A stretch of 64,000 nucleotides of DNA from Geosiphon pyriformis (GCA_016748015.1 JAAOMT010000571.1:490875-554874); one strand, 5' to 3'; numbered from the stretch's first letter, positions 12,292 to 25,215 are shown. Made by a program: numbers and translations. The notes: generated from the sequence alone by a model not told the origin.

Positions 12292-13259
12292 TGTTACTTA
12301 TAGAATATAAAAATTAAATATTAGTACATAAATTAGCCAATCAGAATAAATGTAGTAAAAATGGAATTCCAAAATTTCTTTCAGAGGAATTGCAAGATTC
12401 CAAAAATTTCAGGATTTTTGTATAAGGAATTGCAGAATTCCAGAATTCCAGAATTCCTCTCAAAAAAATTGCAGAATTTCTGGAATTTTAGGATTTCTGG
12501 CTAGAGAATTGAAAAATTCAAAAAATCTTGTACAATGAATATAGCAGTAGTATCAGAAGCTAAAAAATTAGTCAATTAGACTCAAAGTAAAGAAAACTGA
12601 GAGTCAGTAGGACTCTTAGAGTCAAGTAGACTCCTAAAATCAATTAGGCTCAAAGTTAAGAAGACTGAGAATTAGTAGAACTCTTAGAGTTAATTAAACT
12701 CACAGATTATAATTATTAAATACTCTTCCTTCTAAAGATAGAATACTATAACTTAAAGTAAAATCACTCTCATATTAATGAAATTATCTATTATCCTTAA
12801 ATTCATGTTATTATCTACTACTTAATCTGCTGGCACAATAGCTCTTGATTATGGTTATTGACAGGATACTAATTTTTTATTTTCTTTTCATTTTTTTTTA
12901 TTTTATTTTATTTTATTTTGTTTGTTAATTTACTACTGATTAAAGAGATTAAGCACTGAGTTATTGACATCAAGAATTGTCTGGTAAAAGACCTTTGCAA
13001 GTGAGTAAAACACGTAAAAAAATTATGAATTACTTATCAGAAGAGTATTAGCCATCAAGCTAAAGAAAAAAATTGACAGAATTGCAATTCTAAGAAGCTA
13101 CAGATAAACAACTATTGAATCTCTGTCCATTATACAAAGAACTCAACCAAAACCTTCAGATAATAACATCTTCAGATTACCATTATCACAAATAGCATTT
13201 GAGCACCAAGTTACAGGTTTTGTTATTTGATTTGAGACCCAAATTAATTACTTGTAACA
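12292..13259 (+). repeat. Solo LTR, family A related
   Basis: TGTTAC...GTAACA, 968 bp, with no internal region. Flanked by CTGG (12288-12291) and CCAA (13260-13263), a decayed duplication of about CCAG in the LTR of E. It contains CCAGAATT units at about 12435, two copies of a 68-bp unit from 12573, an AATAGCT hairpin followed by ATACTAAT (about 12838-12876), and a (TTTTA)n stretch. Most likely left by recombination between the two LTRs of a complete element. Confidence 0.85.
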
Positions 13260-13620
13260 CCAAAGAATTTGAAAATAGAGGGATAGTTCATACTATCAAC
13301 AAATGATCACATACTAATATAATTCTATGCCTTATGTTGGCATTCTTAGAATTCAATATCAGATATCAGATGTACTCTTCAGTCACATTTTATTCAATAA
13401 TCTTTAAATGCTGCAATTACACATTTCAGAAAAAGGATAAAAAATAACCAACAAGTAATTTTTTATTCCAAGATATTCAGATACTTGAAAGTAAGGAAAG
13501 AGAAATTAGCAATAAGAGAATGATTGAGATGAAAGTTGTTATTTTATTTATTTTATTTTTTTGATTTTTACATGCTTTTTTATAGCTAAAAAATTCATTA
13601 CTTATATAGGTATTAAAAGT

Positions 13621-13668
13621 AGTTAATGATTAAGTCAACAGTCAAGTCATTAATCAGATCAATGATCA
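13621..13668. repeat. 12-bp tandem array, four units, in LTR of E
   Basis: Units AGTTAATGATTA, AGTCAACAGTCA, AGTCATTAATCA, GATCAATGATCA. Counterpart of the nine-unit array at 5628. Confidence 0.9.
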
Positions 13669-14558
13669 CTTTTTAAAAATAGAATGGCTAATTTATATGA
13701 TATCAATGGCTAATACATGTAATAATTAATAAAAAGTATAAGTTTCAATCATAACAATATTATAGTATGAAATAACTAGTTAAAACATAGAATAACTAGT
13801 AATAATATAAAAGAACAAAGCAATAACAGAAATAGTGAAGCAATAGTTAACAAAAACAAAACAATTAAAAAAGCAATCCTGTAGAACCAAAAAAAAAGTT
13901 ATAGAAGTTAGAAAAAAGACAGATAGACAAAAATCAATTTTTCTTTTTTTATAAATATTAAATTTTATAAAAATAAAGATTTTTTTTTGAAAAACTTGAA
14001 ATCATCAATATATGGTCATCAATCATCCCATGTTTAAATCAAATTAATTATTGTTTTATACTTTTGTTTCAGGACAGATGTTCTTAGCATAAATGCTTCA
14101 AACCCTTAACAACCTGAACTAATTACTTTTAATTATGGTAATTGACAATACTAATTTATCTTCTTTTATTTTTTTTTATTTTTTTTATTTTTTTTTCTTT
14201 TATTTTTTCTTGTAGAATAACAACACAAAAAAATTGACTGTCTGAAAATAGACTTTATAATAGCCTGGTAAAAAAAAAAACTCATATTAACAAGTTGCAA
14301 TACTGTAAAACTATAACTCTGTGCCTTATAACCAAAGAACTCTATGGGTAAATTTACCTTTAGTAAAAAACTTTTAGAAACTAATAAACTAGATACAATA
14401 GGCAGATTTATAAAAAAAATCTTCAAAGCTTCCTTTAATCCAAAAAGTCAGAACACCAAATATTATCACCATATTCTGCCAAGTTTATCTGTAATATTTG
14501 GTGCTCTTTATAAGGTTATAAAATTCACAAAAACAGAGCACTCCAGAAATTTACAAAA

Positions 14559-16060
14559 ATGGCAACCATTGGAACAGTAGAAAAAGATTATTTATCATAT
14601 GAAAAAGTCTTATTTTGATACTTTAGGAAAAACTTAAGAATATTATCAGAAACTGTTAACACAGAAAGTGATTTTTATTATTATTTACACAATAAATTTT
14701 ACTCCAACTACCAGCCAACTTGGCAAAAACATGTTCTTTTAAGCACTACCAATAGCACAGTCTCTAATAGAGTTAACAACTATCTCTATAGAAGAAACAG
14801 CTATCTTGCTATTTATTGGCCCTAATAACAAAAGAAAACAACCAACATTAACATTTAAAAAACAATACAGTACACTGTCATTAAAACTCTCATTATTAAC
14901 AAATAAACTACCTTTTATTACTCAGATAATGGCTTACTAAAATATTGTCAAACTAGAAAAATTTTCCAATAAAGAAAATAATACATATACTTAGATAGTA
15001 GAAGCTAAGAAAATAATTATCACTAATAATTAGAATAATATCAGAACTATTTAAGCATTGCTTTTCTTTTTGACAGAAACTGTAGACTTCTGGTACCAAA
15101 GTTTTGAAGAAAAACCAACTGACTTTGCTGCTTTTAAACTTGCTTTTCTATAGTATTTCTGTGATTTCAATATGTTTATTTAGCTATAAAATCAATTCAG
15201 CATAATAAAACAAAAAAATCACAAAGCAGTGACTATTTATCTTAGATGGTTTAATTAAGTCTTTTAACAGATATTAGCAATTAAGAGAGATTACTACACT
15301 ACAACACAAGTTTTCAATAAATATGTCAAGAGATTAAAAAGTAGTATCTTACAATCTATGAGATCTTATCATCTGACAAACCTACAAGACACAGTTACTT
15401 TTGCTTGTAATTTTGAGTCAGTAAAACAAGAAGCTAATCATACTTAAGTCATTAACTTGGTCATTAACAAAATCTCAAATATCAATGCAAAGATTACCTA
15501 ATTAAGTAAAAAATTAATTCAGAAAATTAAGAGATTCTTAGCCAGAACTGCAAAAACCTATTAGCCATCTCAACAAAAAAACAACAACAACAACAATAAC
15601 AGATACCAACAGCAACAGAATTATTAACAACAACAACTCTGAAGATTAGATCTCTGTAATTGTTACTATTGTCAGAAACCCAAACATATTGCTTAAGACT
15701 GCTGAAAAAATTGGTGGATCAGAACAGAAAAAATTAATATCTATAATAACAGAGATATCTTTAAGTTCTAGGACTTCAATATTTTATACCTTAATATCAA
15801 CCACTACAGTACTTATAACAAATATCTCAAAATTACTATCAGCCACTTGTAACAGTACCAATAACATCTTAATACCAAGTGCTTATTTACAATTAACTCA
15901 GACTTTAAGCAATTGACTATAATTAAGGATAGAAAAATGCCAATGGCAATTTGATACAAACTAGCAGTGAATTATTCTGACCAGTACAGCACAATAATCT
16001 ATTACTGTGACTGATACAAGCTAGATATCTTAACCAAACATCATATCTTGGTTTTATGAA
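14559..16060 (+). pseudogene. gag of C1
   Basis: Opens at ATGGCAACCATTGG. The sister copy C2 has GTAGCGACT at the same place, so the ancestral codon may have been GTG. The capsid region (about 14930-15500) includes NTYT, VEAKKIII and VDFWYQ. A Gln/Asn-rich stretch (about 15575-15635) precedes the zinc knuckle at 15661-15702, CYYCQKPKHIA-stop-DC. Stops are frequent, many of them TAA or TAG at former Gln codons. Confidence 0.75.
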
Positions 16061-16229
16061 AACTCTGGATTTTTGTAACACTACACTTTTAAAAAAGAAA
16101 GATGTAGTTAAAATAATTAATCTTTCTACTTTAAATCAATGTTAAGTTATCAAAACAATCCTACCAGCCACAATTATTGAAGATCATATCTTTGCCATTA
16201 TATTTTTATTTGACATTGACAACCTAAAT

Positions 16230-16640
16230 AACTCTGATTTTTTCAATGGAGCTGTCATCAACCAAAACAAACCAATCACAGAAATATATATTAATATTAA
16301 AATAGGAAAAATAAACATTAAATTAATATTCAATAGTAGATCTGGAGATAATATAATCATGAAACAACTCATGAATCAATTAGGTTATTAAGTAAATTGT
16401 GCAGCTACTGCCCAAATTATTACTACAAATGAGAATATAAAGATTCCAATAGGAGAAATCAACAATTTTCAGTTCGAAATTAGTGGAATTCAAATTCTTA
16501 CCAAAGTGTTTGTTATAGAAGCCACACAATATTAGACTCTTGTGAGAAATGATTGATTAACAAAAGCTTACACCACACTTGACTAAAATACTTAGAAACT
16601 TCAGATTATCTTTAATGGACACCACACTAGAGTACTTGCT
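16230..16640 (+). pseudogene. Retropepsin of C1
   Basis: Reads KLIFNSRSGDNIIMKQLMNQLG; the D-S-G active site is N-S-R. Followed by TTNENIKIPIGEINNFQFEIS and VIEATQY, the same block order as in family A. Inactive. Confidence 0.75.
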
Positions 16641-16859
16641 ATTTGTGAATACTTCCAAATAACAATTCCAAAACAACTCTTAATTGAGTTTGAAAAACCT
16701 ATTTTCCAATCAACTTTGGAAATTTACCAAGTTTTTTGGGCTGATGATTACAAGACAGAGTTATTATTACCATCTATCTAAAAAAAAAAAGTAAAAAAAG
16801 GGCTAAAGAAGAAGTCTAAGCATTACTATCAATATATCTGATACCAAACCAAAGAAATC

Positions 16860-18120
16860 AACCCTATCAATCTCCAAAATTAATCTGCATTGATTGTAGA
16901 AAAAAGTTATTGTCAATAAGCATCTGCATTAAAGATGACAAAGTATGGCTCACTGTTACTAGGTATTATTGTTGACTGTGCATATTGAAACAATTCAGAT
17001 GACCAAAATAACAAAAAAAATGGAACTATATACTATGTTTTGCATGTAGCAAAATTCTATTAGATGAAAGATTATGGAATAATATTCCTGACCAAAAAAA
17101 AACATATAACAAATCTTGTTAGTACACTATTTTAATAAATAATTGGGCCAGAAAAGGCACCCTGTTTACTATAGTATATAGTCAAGCAATAAACTAACTG
17201 GACTCATATTCCTATAATGAAGAGAAAATTTGAAAAATAGTTATGGTCAAGTAAAAAAGAACTACTATCAAGAAAATACATGTCATAAAGAATGTCTCAG
17301 TAACAATTAAAGAAATAGATGACATATTCACAGATAACTCTAAAGTATTTTAAGACCAGTACTAAGAACTGGTCTTGACTTAAGAAGAACAGAAACAGAG
17401 ACTAGCAGATCTTAATATAAAACTGTGTGATTATTGCTTAATTTCATGTTATTTTTAATACTGTAACAAGTATAATTTCTTATTTAATTCACTTCCAAGA
17501 ATACTATACCCTATTTTCGAACTACCAAAATCAGAGAAAGAATACAAGTTTGATGTTGAAGACATGTTGTTTTAAAAGCCAAGTAATACTATTGAAATTG
17601 AACAGTATTTTGCCTACCCCAATCTTTCCAAAAAATTAGAGTTGAAATGATATAGTAATAACAATGAAAAAATCTGCCCTAAAAAAACACACAAAAACAA
17701 TGCTAAATTTGACTTAAAATACTCTGAACAATCTTCTGTAGTTATAGCTCTATATTTTTTTGTAAAAATAGATCTTAAAATAGCTTTTAAAATTTCTGTT
17801 AGTACTATGGTACAAGTTTTCTTATAATCAAGTCTTGCAAAAAAAAGAATCAACATAAAAGAAGGAATTATTAATGCCAGATACATGAAAAACATTATTG
17901 TCATACTACAAAACAATTTTAATAAACCCTATACAATTGAATTACAAAAAAAGATTGCTCAAGTTATCTTCTTATTTCTCATAAAAATACCACAATTAAT
18001 ATCAGTTACTATTTGAGAAAAATTAGGTCTCACTGCTTGAGGAATCAATGAGTTTAGATCAAGTGAAAGAGGGAACATAACAGTCAATTTTACCAAAGAA
18101 GACAGTGACAAGGTAGAACT
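16860..18120 (+). pseudogene. Cys-rich module and dUTPase-like domain of C1
   Basis: The Cys-rich part at about 16885-17500 keeps CFACSK and CDYCLISC; others are lost. The dUTPase-like domain follows: motif I NAKFDLKY (17698-17721), motif II SSLAKKRINI (17828-), motif III EGIINARYMKNI (17861-), motif IV KIAQVIFLFL (about 17951-), motif V GINEFRSS (about 18037-). A frameshift separates motifs I and II, and the motif III Asp is Asn. Its presence in both A and C places the fusion before the two families split, or implies transfer between them. Confidence 0.75.
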
Positions 18121-18689
18121 TATCTACACCAACACAATTATTTCTATTTTTCTATATTAACAATATAATCTTAAAGTAATTCAAAAAATTTAAGACCAAG
18201 TTCTATTATTTGAAACTGACCTGGAAATCTGTTTTCTAGTCGATATTGCTAATCTATACATACTTGTCAAAACTCATAAACATTTCAAAATTCCTATTTA
18301 GAATCCTACTGAAAATATTATCAAAATTCCCAAGAGAATTCTTGTTGGTTCTATTTTTCTGAATATTCAAAACCTTAAAAATTTCAGCTTATTTCAAATT
18401 TTGTGCAATTGTTTTTATTTTGCAACATTATCTCACAAGTAAAAAATCTGCCAAAAGAAAGTTACTTGTTTATACCAAAAAAAATCAATAAATTAAAATT
18501 GGAAAACTTAAGCACTCTGTAGCAAATACAACTTAAGATTTTGTTGAATTAATACACCAATATTTTTATCAGTAAAAATGAGTTCGAATACACAAACATC
18601 ATGAAACATTAAATTGATATGAGAGATGCCTGCTCTATTAAACAATAGACATATTAAGTAATTCTAATAAGTAATAATTTGATTAAGGA

Positions 18690-19920
18690 AGAAGTACAAT
18701 AAATGCTAGACCATGGATTAATTAAGGAATTGTTAAGTCCTTAGTCTTTTCCAATAATATTAGTTATTAAAAAGAATAGGAAAATATGGTTCTGTATAGA
18801 TTACCAAAAACTAAACAGCATTACTCACAGCAATAACTACTTTACTCCCTTTATACAAAAAATATTAAACAATTTAGACAACAAAAAATAGTTTTTATTA
18901 TTAGACTTAGCCAATGAATATTGACAAGTAGAAATGAATTCCAAAAACAAAGAGAAAACAGTCTTTATCATGCAAGACAGAAACTTCAAGTTCAATATAG
19001 TGCTCTTTGAACTGTACAATACTCCTGCTATTTTCCAATGTCTTATGGATGTAATATACAAAAAATTCTTTGGAAATCAGTTGTAGTCTACTTGAACAAC
19101 ACCAATGTGTTTTCTGAAATGTTTGATAATCACTTATATTATCTACAACAGATCTTTAAATGCCTTTAAGATGCTAAATTGAAACTCAACTCTGACAAAT
19201 GTTTCTTTAGAAAAACTGAGCTAAAATTTCTAAAACATATAATCAGCAAAAACAAAGTCAAGTCCGACCCAGATAAAGTCCAAAAAGCCAGAGATTTTCT
19301 GGCTCCAGCTAACCTACAGAAACTAAAAGAATTTCTAAAACTGGCTGAATACTACCACAGATTTATTAAAGAATTCTTCAACATTGCAAAATCTCTTTAC
19401 TACCTACTCTCAAAACACATATTATACTTATGAATAAAAGACCAACAAAAGATATTTGATTATTTTAAGCAGTGATTGATTACAGCCTCAATATTGATTT
19501 ATTCTGACTTCAATAAATTTTTTATTGTTGCTACAGATGCCTTAAAAAATGCACTTAAGACAGTTTTGTCTCAAATCAGACCAGACAAAAGAGAACATCC
19601 AATTATTTATGCTAATTGCAGCACCAGTTCAATAGAAAAAATATACAGCATAACAGATTTGGAATGTTTTGTCATCTACTGGATAGTACAAAATTGGAAA
19701 CACTACTTTTGCCAATTATTTGACCTATACACTAATTATAAAAGACTTATTTGGTTATTCAGTAAACCACAACTGGAAAAAAAATATACACAATGAAGTA
19801 CTTATCTGCAACAATTTCTATACAAAGTTCATTATAAGAAAGAATTCAAGAACACCAATATTAACAGTTTATTGAGAATAATGCAAATTTAATTTCAAAC
19901 TCATGAATATAATCACTTAT
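18690..19920 (+). pseudogene. RT and RNase H of C1
   Basis: Fingers: MLDHGLIKELLSP and FCIDYQKLNSI (about 18700-18820). Palm: LLLDLANEY (first catalytic Asp kept) and VVYLNNTNVFSE (about 19082), where YLDD has become YLNN by two G-to-A changes. The open stretch 19179-19433 is the RT connection. 19476-19796 is RNase H (FFIVATDALKNALKTVLSQ, catalytic Asp kept). Inactive. Confidence 0.85.
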
Positions 19921-20109
19921 CAGTAATTACACCAATATTTATTAATCCTTTAGTTTAAAGAGATATTATCTTAACAAGAACAAAGTACTATACAGAAACA
20001 AGCTTATAATTACTTTATTCAGAACAATCAACTATATTATTAAGAATGCTGAAACCACACTACCTCATAATAAGTTATAAAATACAATGAAAAAGAAACT
20101 GTTTTGTAC

Positions 20110-22640
20110 AGTATGCACTTTGATCCAATTGCAAAACATTTCAATAAAGACACTACTTTAAAGAAAACCACAAATCTATACTATTGGCCAATAATATATA
20201 AAAATATTTTTAAATATGTCCTCAACTATAACTCATGTCAACAAAAAAAAAGAGCCAGAACAATAGAACCACTTTGATTCATTTTAGTTGGAAATCCATT
20301 TAATAGAATAGAAATTAATTTGATTGGTTTTCTCTTAATTATATTCAAAGGAAATTGTTACATAGCTATAGTTGTAGACTATCTTACCAAATAACCAAAA
20401 AACACATTTTGTCAATAGTACATTAATTAAATTAAGCCAACAGTATGACTTTTATCATCACTATATTATTTACAAACAAATAAACTGGTAGAACAATTTA
20501 ACTAAACACTATATAAAGCATTGTTACTGGAAAATTTTCACACTTTTTAATGCAAAAATTACAACATATACAATAGAAATTAACATCAAAATCATGTAAA
20601 AAAAGCCTATATTATCACACTTAATCAACAAATCAACCAGCAATCTGAAAATAAATAATCAGCAATCAATCCAATTACAACAAAGAAATATAGCACAATC
20701 TAACAGTTTAACTAAGTTGGATACAAAGAAATCTTGGCAAACTAAGAAACACCAATAAAAATGAATGATTAATGCATGTAATCAGATAACAACAGGTTTT
20801 ATTATGCTCCAAAATTCTCATATGCCTTTATTGAAACAATTTAACATTCCAGATCTGCAATCAATAGTTAAAAGTAGTTACCAAGAAATGTAATCAATTA
20901 ATCTACTTCTGATTACATTGATCATAATCAAAATTGGTATTATCAATTTACAATTAATATTCTAAATCCAGCCATTTAAATCTGATCATTTAAAAATCAC
21001 TAGCTTTGAGAAAATAACATGCCAAATAAGCTTATTATAAATTGATTAAATTAATATATATAAATAATTGATGTATTTTAAATAGTCTTAATATAGTATA
21101 TAGATCTAATGTAATTTAGCTATATATACAGCTTCTCTGTCAGTTCAGAAAAGTATCAGTTCAATACTGAGCCAACTCTTTGCTATAGTTTTATAGTGAG
21201 CAGTTAATTTTTTACTCTTACACTCTTTTTTTCTTTTTCTATGCTCTAAATACTTGTTATTACAATCTCAAGTATGTTTTCCCATATTCTTTATCATCAT
21301 TTAGAATTATGTTGTTTATAACCTTTTACTTACTTGTTATCACAATTTCAAGTATGCCTTCTCATATTCCTTATTACCATTTAGAATCACATTATTTATA
21401 ACTTCTTATCTATTTGTTAACAACATTATCAAGCTTTCTATTACTTCTGATTTTTCAAATCATATGTTATCACCATTTCACATTAAGTTTTGTTTTACCA
21501 AACAAGTTGTTTAAATATTAAAAATAAGTAATAAAGCATCACATTATTAGAAAGTAATTTCAACAATAAAAAGTTTAAATCTATTTCAGTTATGTTTTAC
21601 TTTTACAATCTTTTTATAATTCCTATAACTTCATTTTCAAAGTGGACATTTAAACACCACACCCTTTCGATGACTAATTAAAAAAATTCTGGTTACAATT
21701 TTTTTAAGTAGTTTTGGTTTCTCCTTGTTGCTGGTTGCACTTCTAATACATATAAAGAGATGTGACTTCTCTTTTTCTTTTTAAATACCTAAGACTGGTT
21801 CTTGCCCAAAAACAAATAATAATGACAATACTTTCTTTCACTTTTAATGACTTTATCACGTATCCCTTTTTGCTCTTCTATTTACTGAAATAGTTCATAC
21901 ACTCATGATATGCTATAGTTAGTAGCATAATTATGATAATGGGTGTTACTAGTTGAGCTAAAAAATGTTTTCTAATACTAACAAAAACCACTGGTAACAG
22001 TATTAACAAAAATAAGTTATAAAAATACATAAGAATAAGACTTATTTATACCTTCTGTATTATTTGCATACCAAACATTAAAGCAAAATACTATCCAGTT
22101 CACATCATTTAAATTAGTTTATAGAAGAAAAGCTACCTTACTTATTGAACAAAAAATATTTTTTTTTCTTACAGAAACAATCACAAAAGAAAATTTTAAA
22201 GCTACTTTATACCAAAAAACATACTAGCTTATGAAGACATTGGAAAACAATTGTAGAACAGCAGCTGACAATATTAGTAACACTTAAGAATAACAAAAGA
22301 AAAACATAATAATTGCCTCTTAGATCAACCAATGAAATTCAAGATTGGAAACCAAGTATTGTTACACTATACAAAAGCTGAGAAACAGTGGAGTGGAAAG
22401 TTTGACTCAAAGTAGGACAGTTTATTCCATATACACAAAGTTTTAGACAATGAAGCTTACAAATTATGATTGGAAGACAGAATTTTAAAAAAAGTAGTAC
22501 ATAAGAATCAATTGAAAATTTATCATACAAAACAAGAGTTATTGTCATCTATATCTCAACTAGAAACACAAATTCTATTAATTAGACCAGAAAATATATT
22601 ATAAGATCTGGAACCAATTATTATTATCAACACATAATTG
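20110..22640 (+). pseudogene. Integrase of C1, split by solo LTR F
   Basis: The zinc region is MHFDPIAKHF ... NYNSCQQKK (20110-20250), with one Cys lost. The core reads IEINLIGFL (first Asp now Asn) and NKLVEQFN (catalytic Glu), broken at 20521 by LTR F. It resumes at 22000 with DLFIPSVLFAYQT and FKLVYRRKATL. The C-terminal SH3/GPF-like part follows to about 22560, decayed. Confidence 0.75.
20522..21999 (+). repeat. Solo LTR F, 1478 bp
   Basis: TGTTACTGG...CTGGTAACA with target duplication GCAT (20518-20521) / GTAT (22000-22003), inserted in the integrase of C1. It is unlike families A to E and much longer. Contains TATATATA boxes (about 21056 and 21123), a perfect-length tandem pair of 80-bp units (21252-21331 and 21332-21411), and pyrimidine-rich tracts. 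No coding region seen. Orientation is inferred from the TATA-box position. Confidence 0.8.
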
Positions 22641-22689
22641 ATATATAACTATTTAATTGGAAAATTTAAGTATATATAACCACTAAAAC

Positions 22690-23478
22690 AACAAGACATT
22701 TGATAAAACTTTTAACATAAACCTTTCAGATCAAATTCTAACTCTGTTAAAACAACTGTTTAATACAATCCAACAATTCTCAACCCAAATAAAAATTACA
22801 ATTGATAAAAAAGAGATATAATATAGAGATAGAAGCAAAAAAGGGGTGAACAAAAGTTCAACTAAAACTAAACAATCTCATCTCTATGAACGATCCTTTT
22901 CTCACAACAAACAAGAAAAAAAAAGTAGAGGAGAGACAAAAAAAAGAAAGAAATATATTGGACAAAGCTCAACACAATTAAAGAGAAGAAAAAAATGACA
23001 AAAATGAATACATATTAAACAAAGCTCAAAGAAATTAAACAGGCTTTGAGCAAACAAATACTGAAACCAGTAACAAAAAAATAGACACCAGAAAATGCCA
23101 AAGTATAAAAAAAAAAACTGTCATTAATCTACTGGTTCTATAAGATTGGTGAACAACTAAGATTGAGTATATTATATAAAAACTGCAATTGTCAAATCTT
23201 TAACAAAAAAGTTTTTAAACAAGTAGAAAAATTCATAAGAAAAAGCAATTTAATATTACACTACAAAGCAATATACTGTTTATATTTAGCATTTAAATAC
23301 TATTCAGCCATACTACTAAACAGCTCATTAACAACTATTATAGTTAACAACATAGAACAAATGATGAATAAACAATTTGAAAACCTATAAAAAGCAATAC
23401 TAAATGTTATAATTAAACATTACACAGAAAACACAGATTTTACAAATACAATTTTGCAGAAGCTCAATTCTAAAAAAA
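22690..23478 (+). pseudogene. ORF3 of C1 (unknown function)
   Basis: Lies between integrase and polypurine tract. Despite stops it aligns with ORF3 of family A: an N-terminal FNTIQQFSTQIKITIDKKEIQYRD (about 22770-22830; the A copies read FQLIQQQNIEITI) and an open C-terminal piece 23163-23390 (LYKNCNCQIFNKKVFKQVEKF, then AIYCLYLAFK, then NKQFENL). A Lys/Glu-rich insert lies in between. No catalytic motif is recognised. Confidence 0.6.
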
Positions 23479-23486
23479 AGAAATAA

Positions 23487-24494
23487 TGTTAGCTGAGTAA
23501 AAAACCAATCCAAAATTATGGAGAAAACGTGACCAAAAATGTAATGACATAAAATAACACAGAATAACATAAAAAAACACAGAATAATGCATAATAACTC
23601 AGAATAACATAATACAAAACTTGATAATATGTTATAGCACAAAATAGCTAATTAAAACATAAGATAACTAGTAATAACATAGAAAAATAAAACAATAACA
23701 AAAATAGTAAAGCAATAAATAACAAGAATAAAACAATTAAAAAAGCAATCCTGTAGAACCAAAAAGAATGTATAAAATGAATAATTGTAGAAGTTAAAAA
23801 AAAGACAGATAAACAAGAATCAATTTTTCTCTTTTTTATAAATATTATATTTTATGAAAATAAAAGATTTTTTTTGAAAAACTTAAAATTATTGATACAT
23901 AATCATTAATTATTCTATGTTTGAATCAAACTAATCATTGTTTCATACTTTTGTTCTAAAACAGATGCTTTTAGCATAAATATCTCAAATTTTTAACAAC
24001 TTAGACCAATCACTTTTAATTATGATAATTGACAATACTAATTTATTTTCTTTTATTTTCTTTTATTTCTTTTATTTTCTTTTATTTTCTTTTATTCTCT
24101 CTTGTAAAGTGGCAACACAGGAAAATCAACTGTTTGGGAATAGACTTCATAATAACTTAGTAAAAAAGGAAAGCTCCTCTTAAGTTTGAATATTAATATT
24201 ATCTTGTCAGCTTACTAAAAAAATGAAAAGACACTGTTAGACCCTAGTGACTGCATTCAACTAGCTTGAAGAAAAAATCTTATATTAACAAGTTACAATA
24301 TCATAAAACTATAACTCTGTGTCTTATAACCAAAGAACTCCACAGGTAAATTCACCTCCAATAAAAGATCTTTAAAGACTAATAAACCAGACACAACAGG
24401 CAAATTTATAAAAAAAATTTTCAAAGCTCTCTTTAATCCAAAAAGTCAAAGCACCATATGTTATTACTATACTCTGTTAAGTTTACTCATAACA
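23487..24494 (+). repeat. 3' LTR of C1
   Basis: TGTTAGCTGAG...TCATAACA, preceded by the polypurine tract AAAAAAAAGAAATAA. Aligns with 4951-5096/13757-14496 and with the C2 LTR at 52171. Holds the 10-bp phased array, an ATACTAAT motif and a (TTTTC/TTTTA)n tract at about 24030-24105. Confidence 0.88.
23547..23682. repeat. 10-bp phased U3 array (LTR C)
   Basis: About 13.5 consecutive 10-bp steps, many of the form ACACAGAATA or ACATAAAATA. Equivalent arrays are at 52227-52376 and, broken by E, at about 5015-5096/13761. Confidence 0.8.
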
Positions 24495-24779
24495 TCACAT
24501 ACAACAAAACTAAAGATTGGTAATAGTTATGTACCAACCAATTTCTAATTCCTTAAATTAGATATTAGAATCACACCCAAGAAATTCAAAAAGTGAATAC
24601 TCTCAAAACCTGAATTTTCAAAACTATTTAAGTCTCTTGGCTATAACAAAAAACAAGTTATCCAATAATTTGAAAATTAATTAACAACTACTTATTAACA
24701 ACATCTTACCAACAACCATCACAGAAAACAAATCACTAGTCATTATCTTCCTATTTGAATTGGAAAATCAATCAGAAAC

Positions 24780-25215
24780 CCTGTTATTTAGTAGAGTTAT
24801 TTTTGACACCAAACTGATCACCATTATATATATTAATGCCAAAATTGATGACCAATCTATCAAGCTAATCCTTGATAATAAGTTAGCAAACAGCATAATT
24901 ACATAACAACTTATAGACCAATTAGGTTGTTAAGTTAATTATATTGCCAGTACCAAAATTATTATAGCTGATGAAGTAACTAAAACTTTTATTGGCAAAA
25001 TTGACAATTTTTCTTTTAAAGTTAACAGTATTATCATGTTAATCAAAGTTCTAGTTATAAAAGCTACACAATATCAAGCTTTTATTAGTAATAACTGGCT
25101 ATTTAAGACCAATACTGTATTTAACTAGACTATACAAAAACTACAGCTTAGTCAAAATAATTAGTATACTTAGGTACCAGCTATTTGCAATTATTTCAAA
25201 ACAACTTTATTATAA
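24780..25215 (+). pseudogene. Retropepsin region of A0
   Basis: Aspartic protease relic that would cleave the polyprotein. The active-site region reads KLILDNKLANSII, where a family member should read D-S/T-G; here Asp is kept but Ser is Asn and Gly is Lys. Downstream blocks (QLIDQLGC, IIIADEVTKTFIGKIDNF, ATQYQAFISNNWL) follow the family order. Several former Gln/Trp codons are stops. Confidence 0.7.

Larger units (their letters stand above)
5097..13756 (-). mobile_element. Gypsy-type LTR retrotransposon E (complete, minus strand)
   Basis: LTRs of a distinct family (TGTTATG...ATAACA) flank an internal region of about 6.3 kb. Target duplication ATGT (5093-5096) / ATAT (13757-13760). Gene order on the minus strand: gag with CCHC, protease, RT, RNase H, integrase, 3' ORF. 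There is no Cys-rich or dUTPase part between protease and RT, which explains the shorter length (about 7.7 kb without the solo LTR in its 5' LTR). Less decayed than C1, as expected for a later insertion. Confidence 0.88.
12118..13756 (-). repeat. 5' LTR of E, split by a solo LTR
   Basis: LTR sequence is 12118-12291 and 13260-13756. Next to it, inside the element, lies the presumed primer-binding site (minus-strand GTGCTCCTTGTGAGG, about 12090-12110). It has four 12-bp units at 13621-13668 against nine in the partner LTR. Confidence 0.85.
4951..14496 (+). repeat. 5' LTR of C1, split by element E
   Basis: LTR sequence is 4951-5096 and 13757-14496; E sits in between with an ATGT/ATAT duplication. 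The first part starts TGTTATCCAA and holds the beginning of the 10-bp U3 array. The second part includes GACAATACTAATTTAT plus a long T-rich tract (about 14150-14215) and ends GTAATA at 14496, followed by TTTGGTGCTC, the presumed primer-binding site. Confidence 0.85.
4951..24494 (+). mobile_element. Gypsy-type LTR retrotransposon C1 (complete but interrupted)
   Basis: Bounded by LTRs starting TGTTA and ending TAACA/TAATA. The target duplication TTAC (4947-4950) / TCAC (24495-24498) differs by one C/T change. Removing E (5097-13756) and solo LTR F (20522-21999) leaves about 9.4 kb. Order: LTR, gag, protease, Cys-rich part, dUTPase-like domain, RT, RNase H, integrase, ORF3, polypurine tract, LTR. 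Heavily mutated: catalytic residues are lost in protease, dUTPase and RT. Confidence 0.88.
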
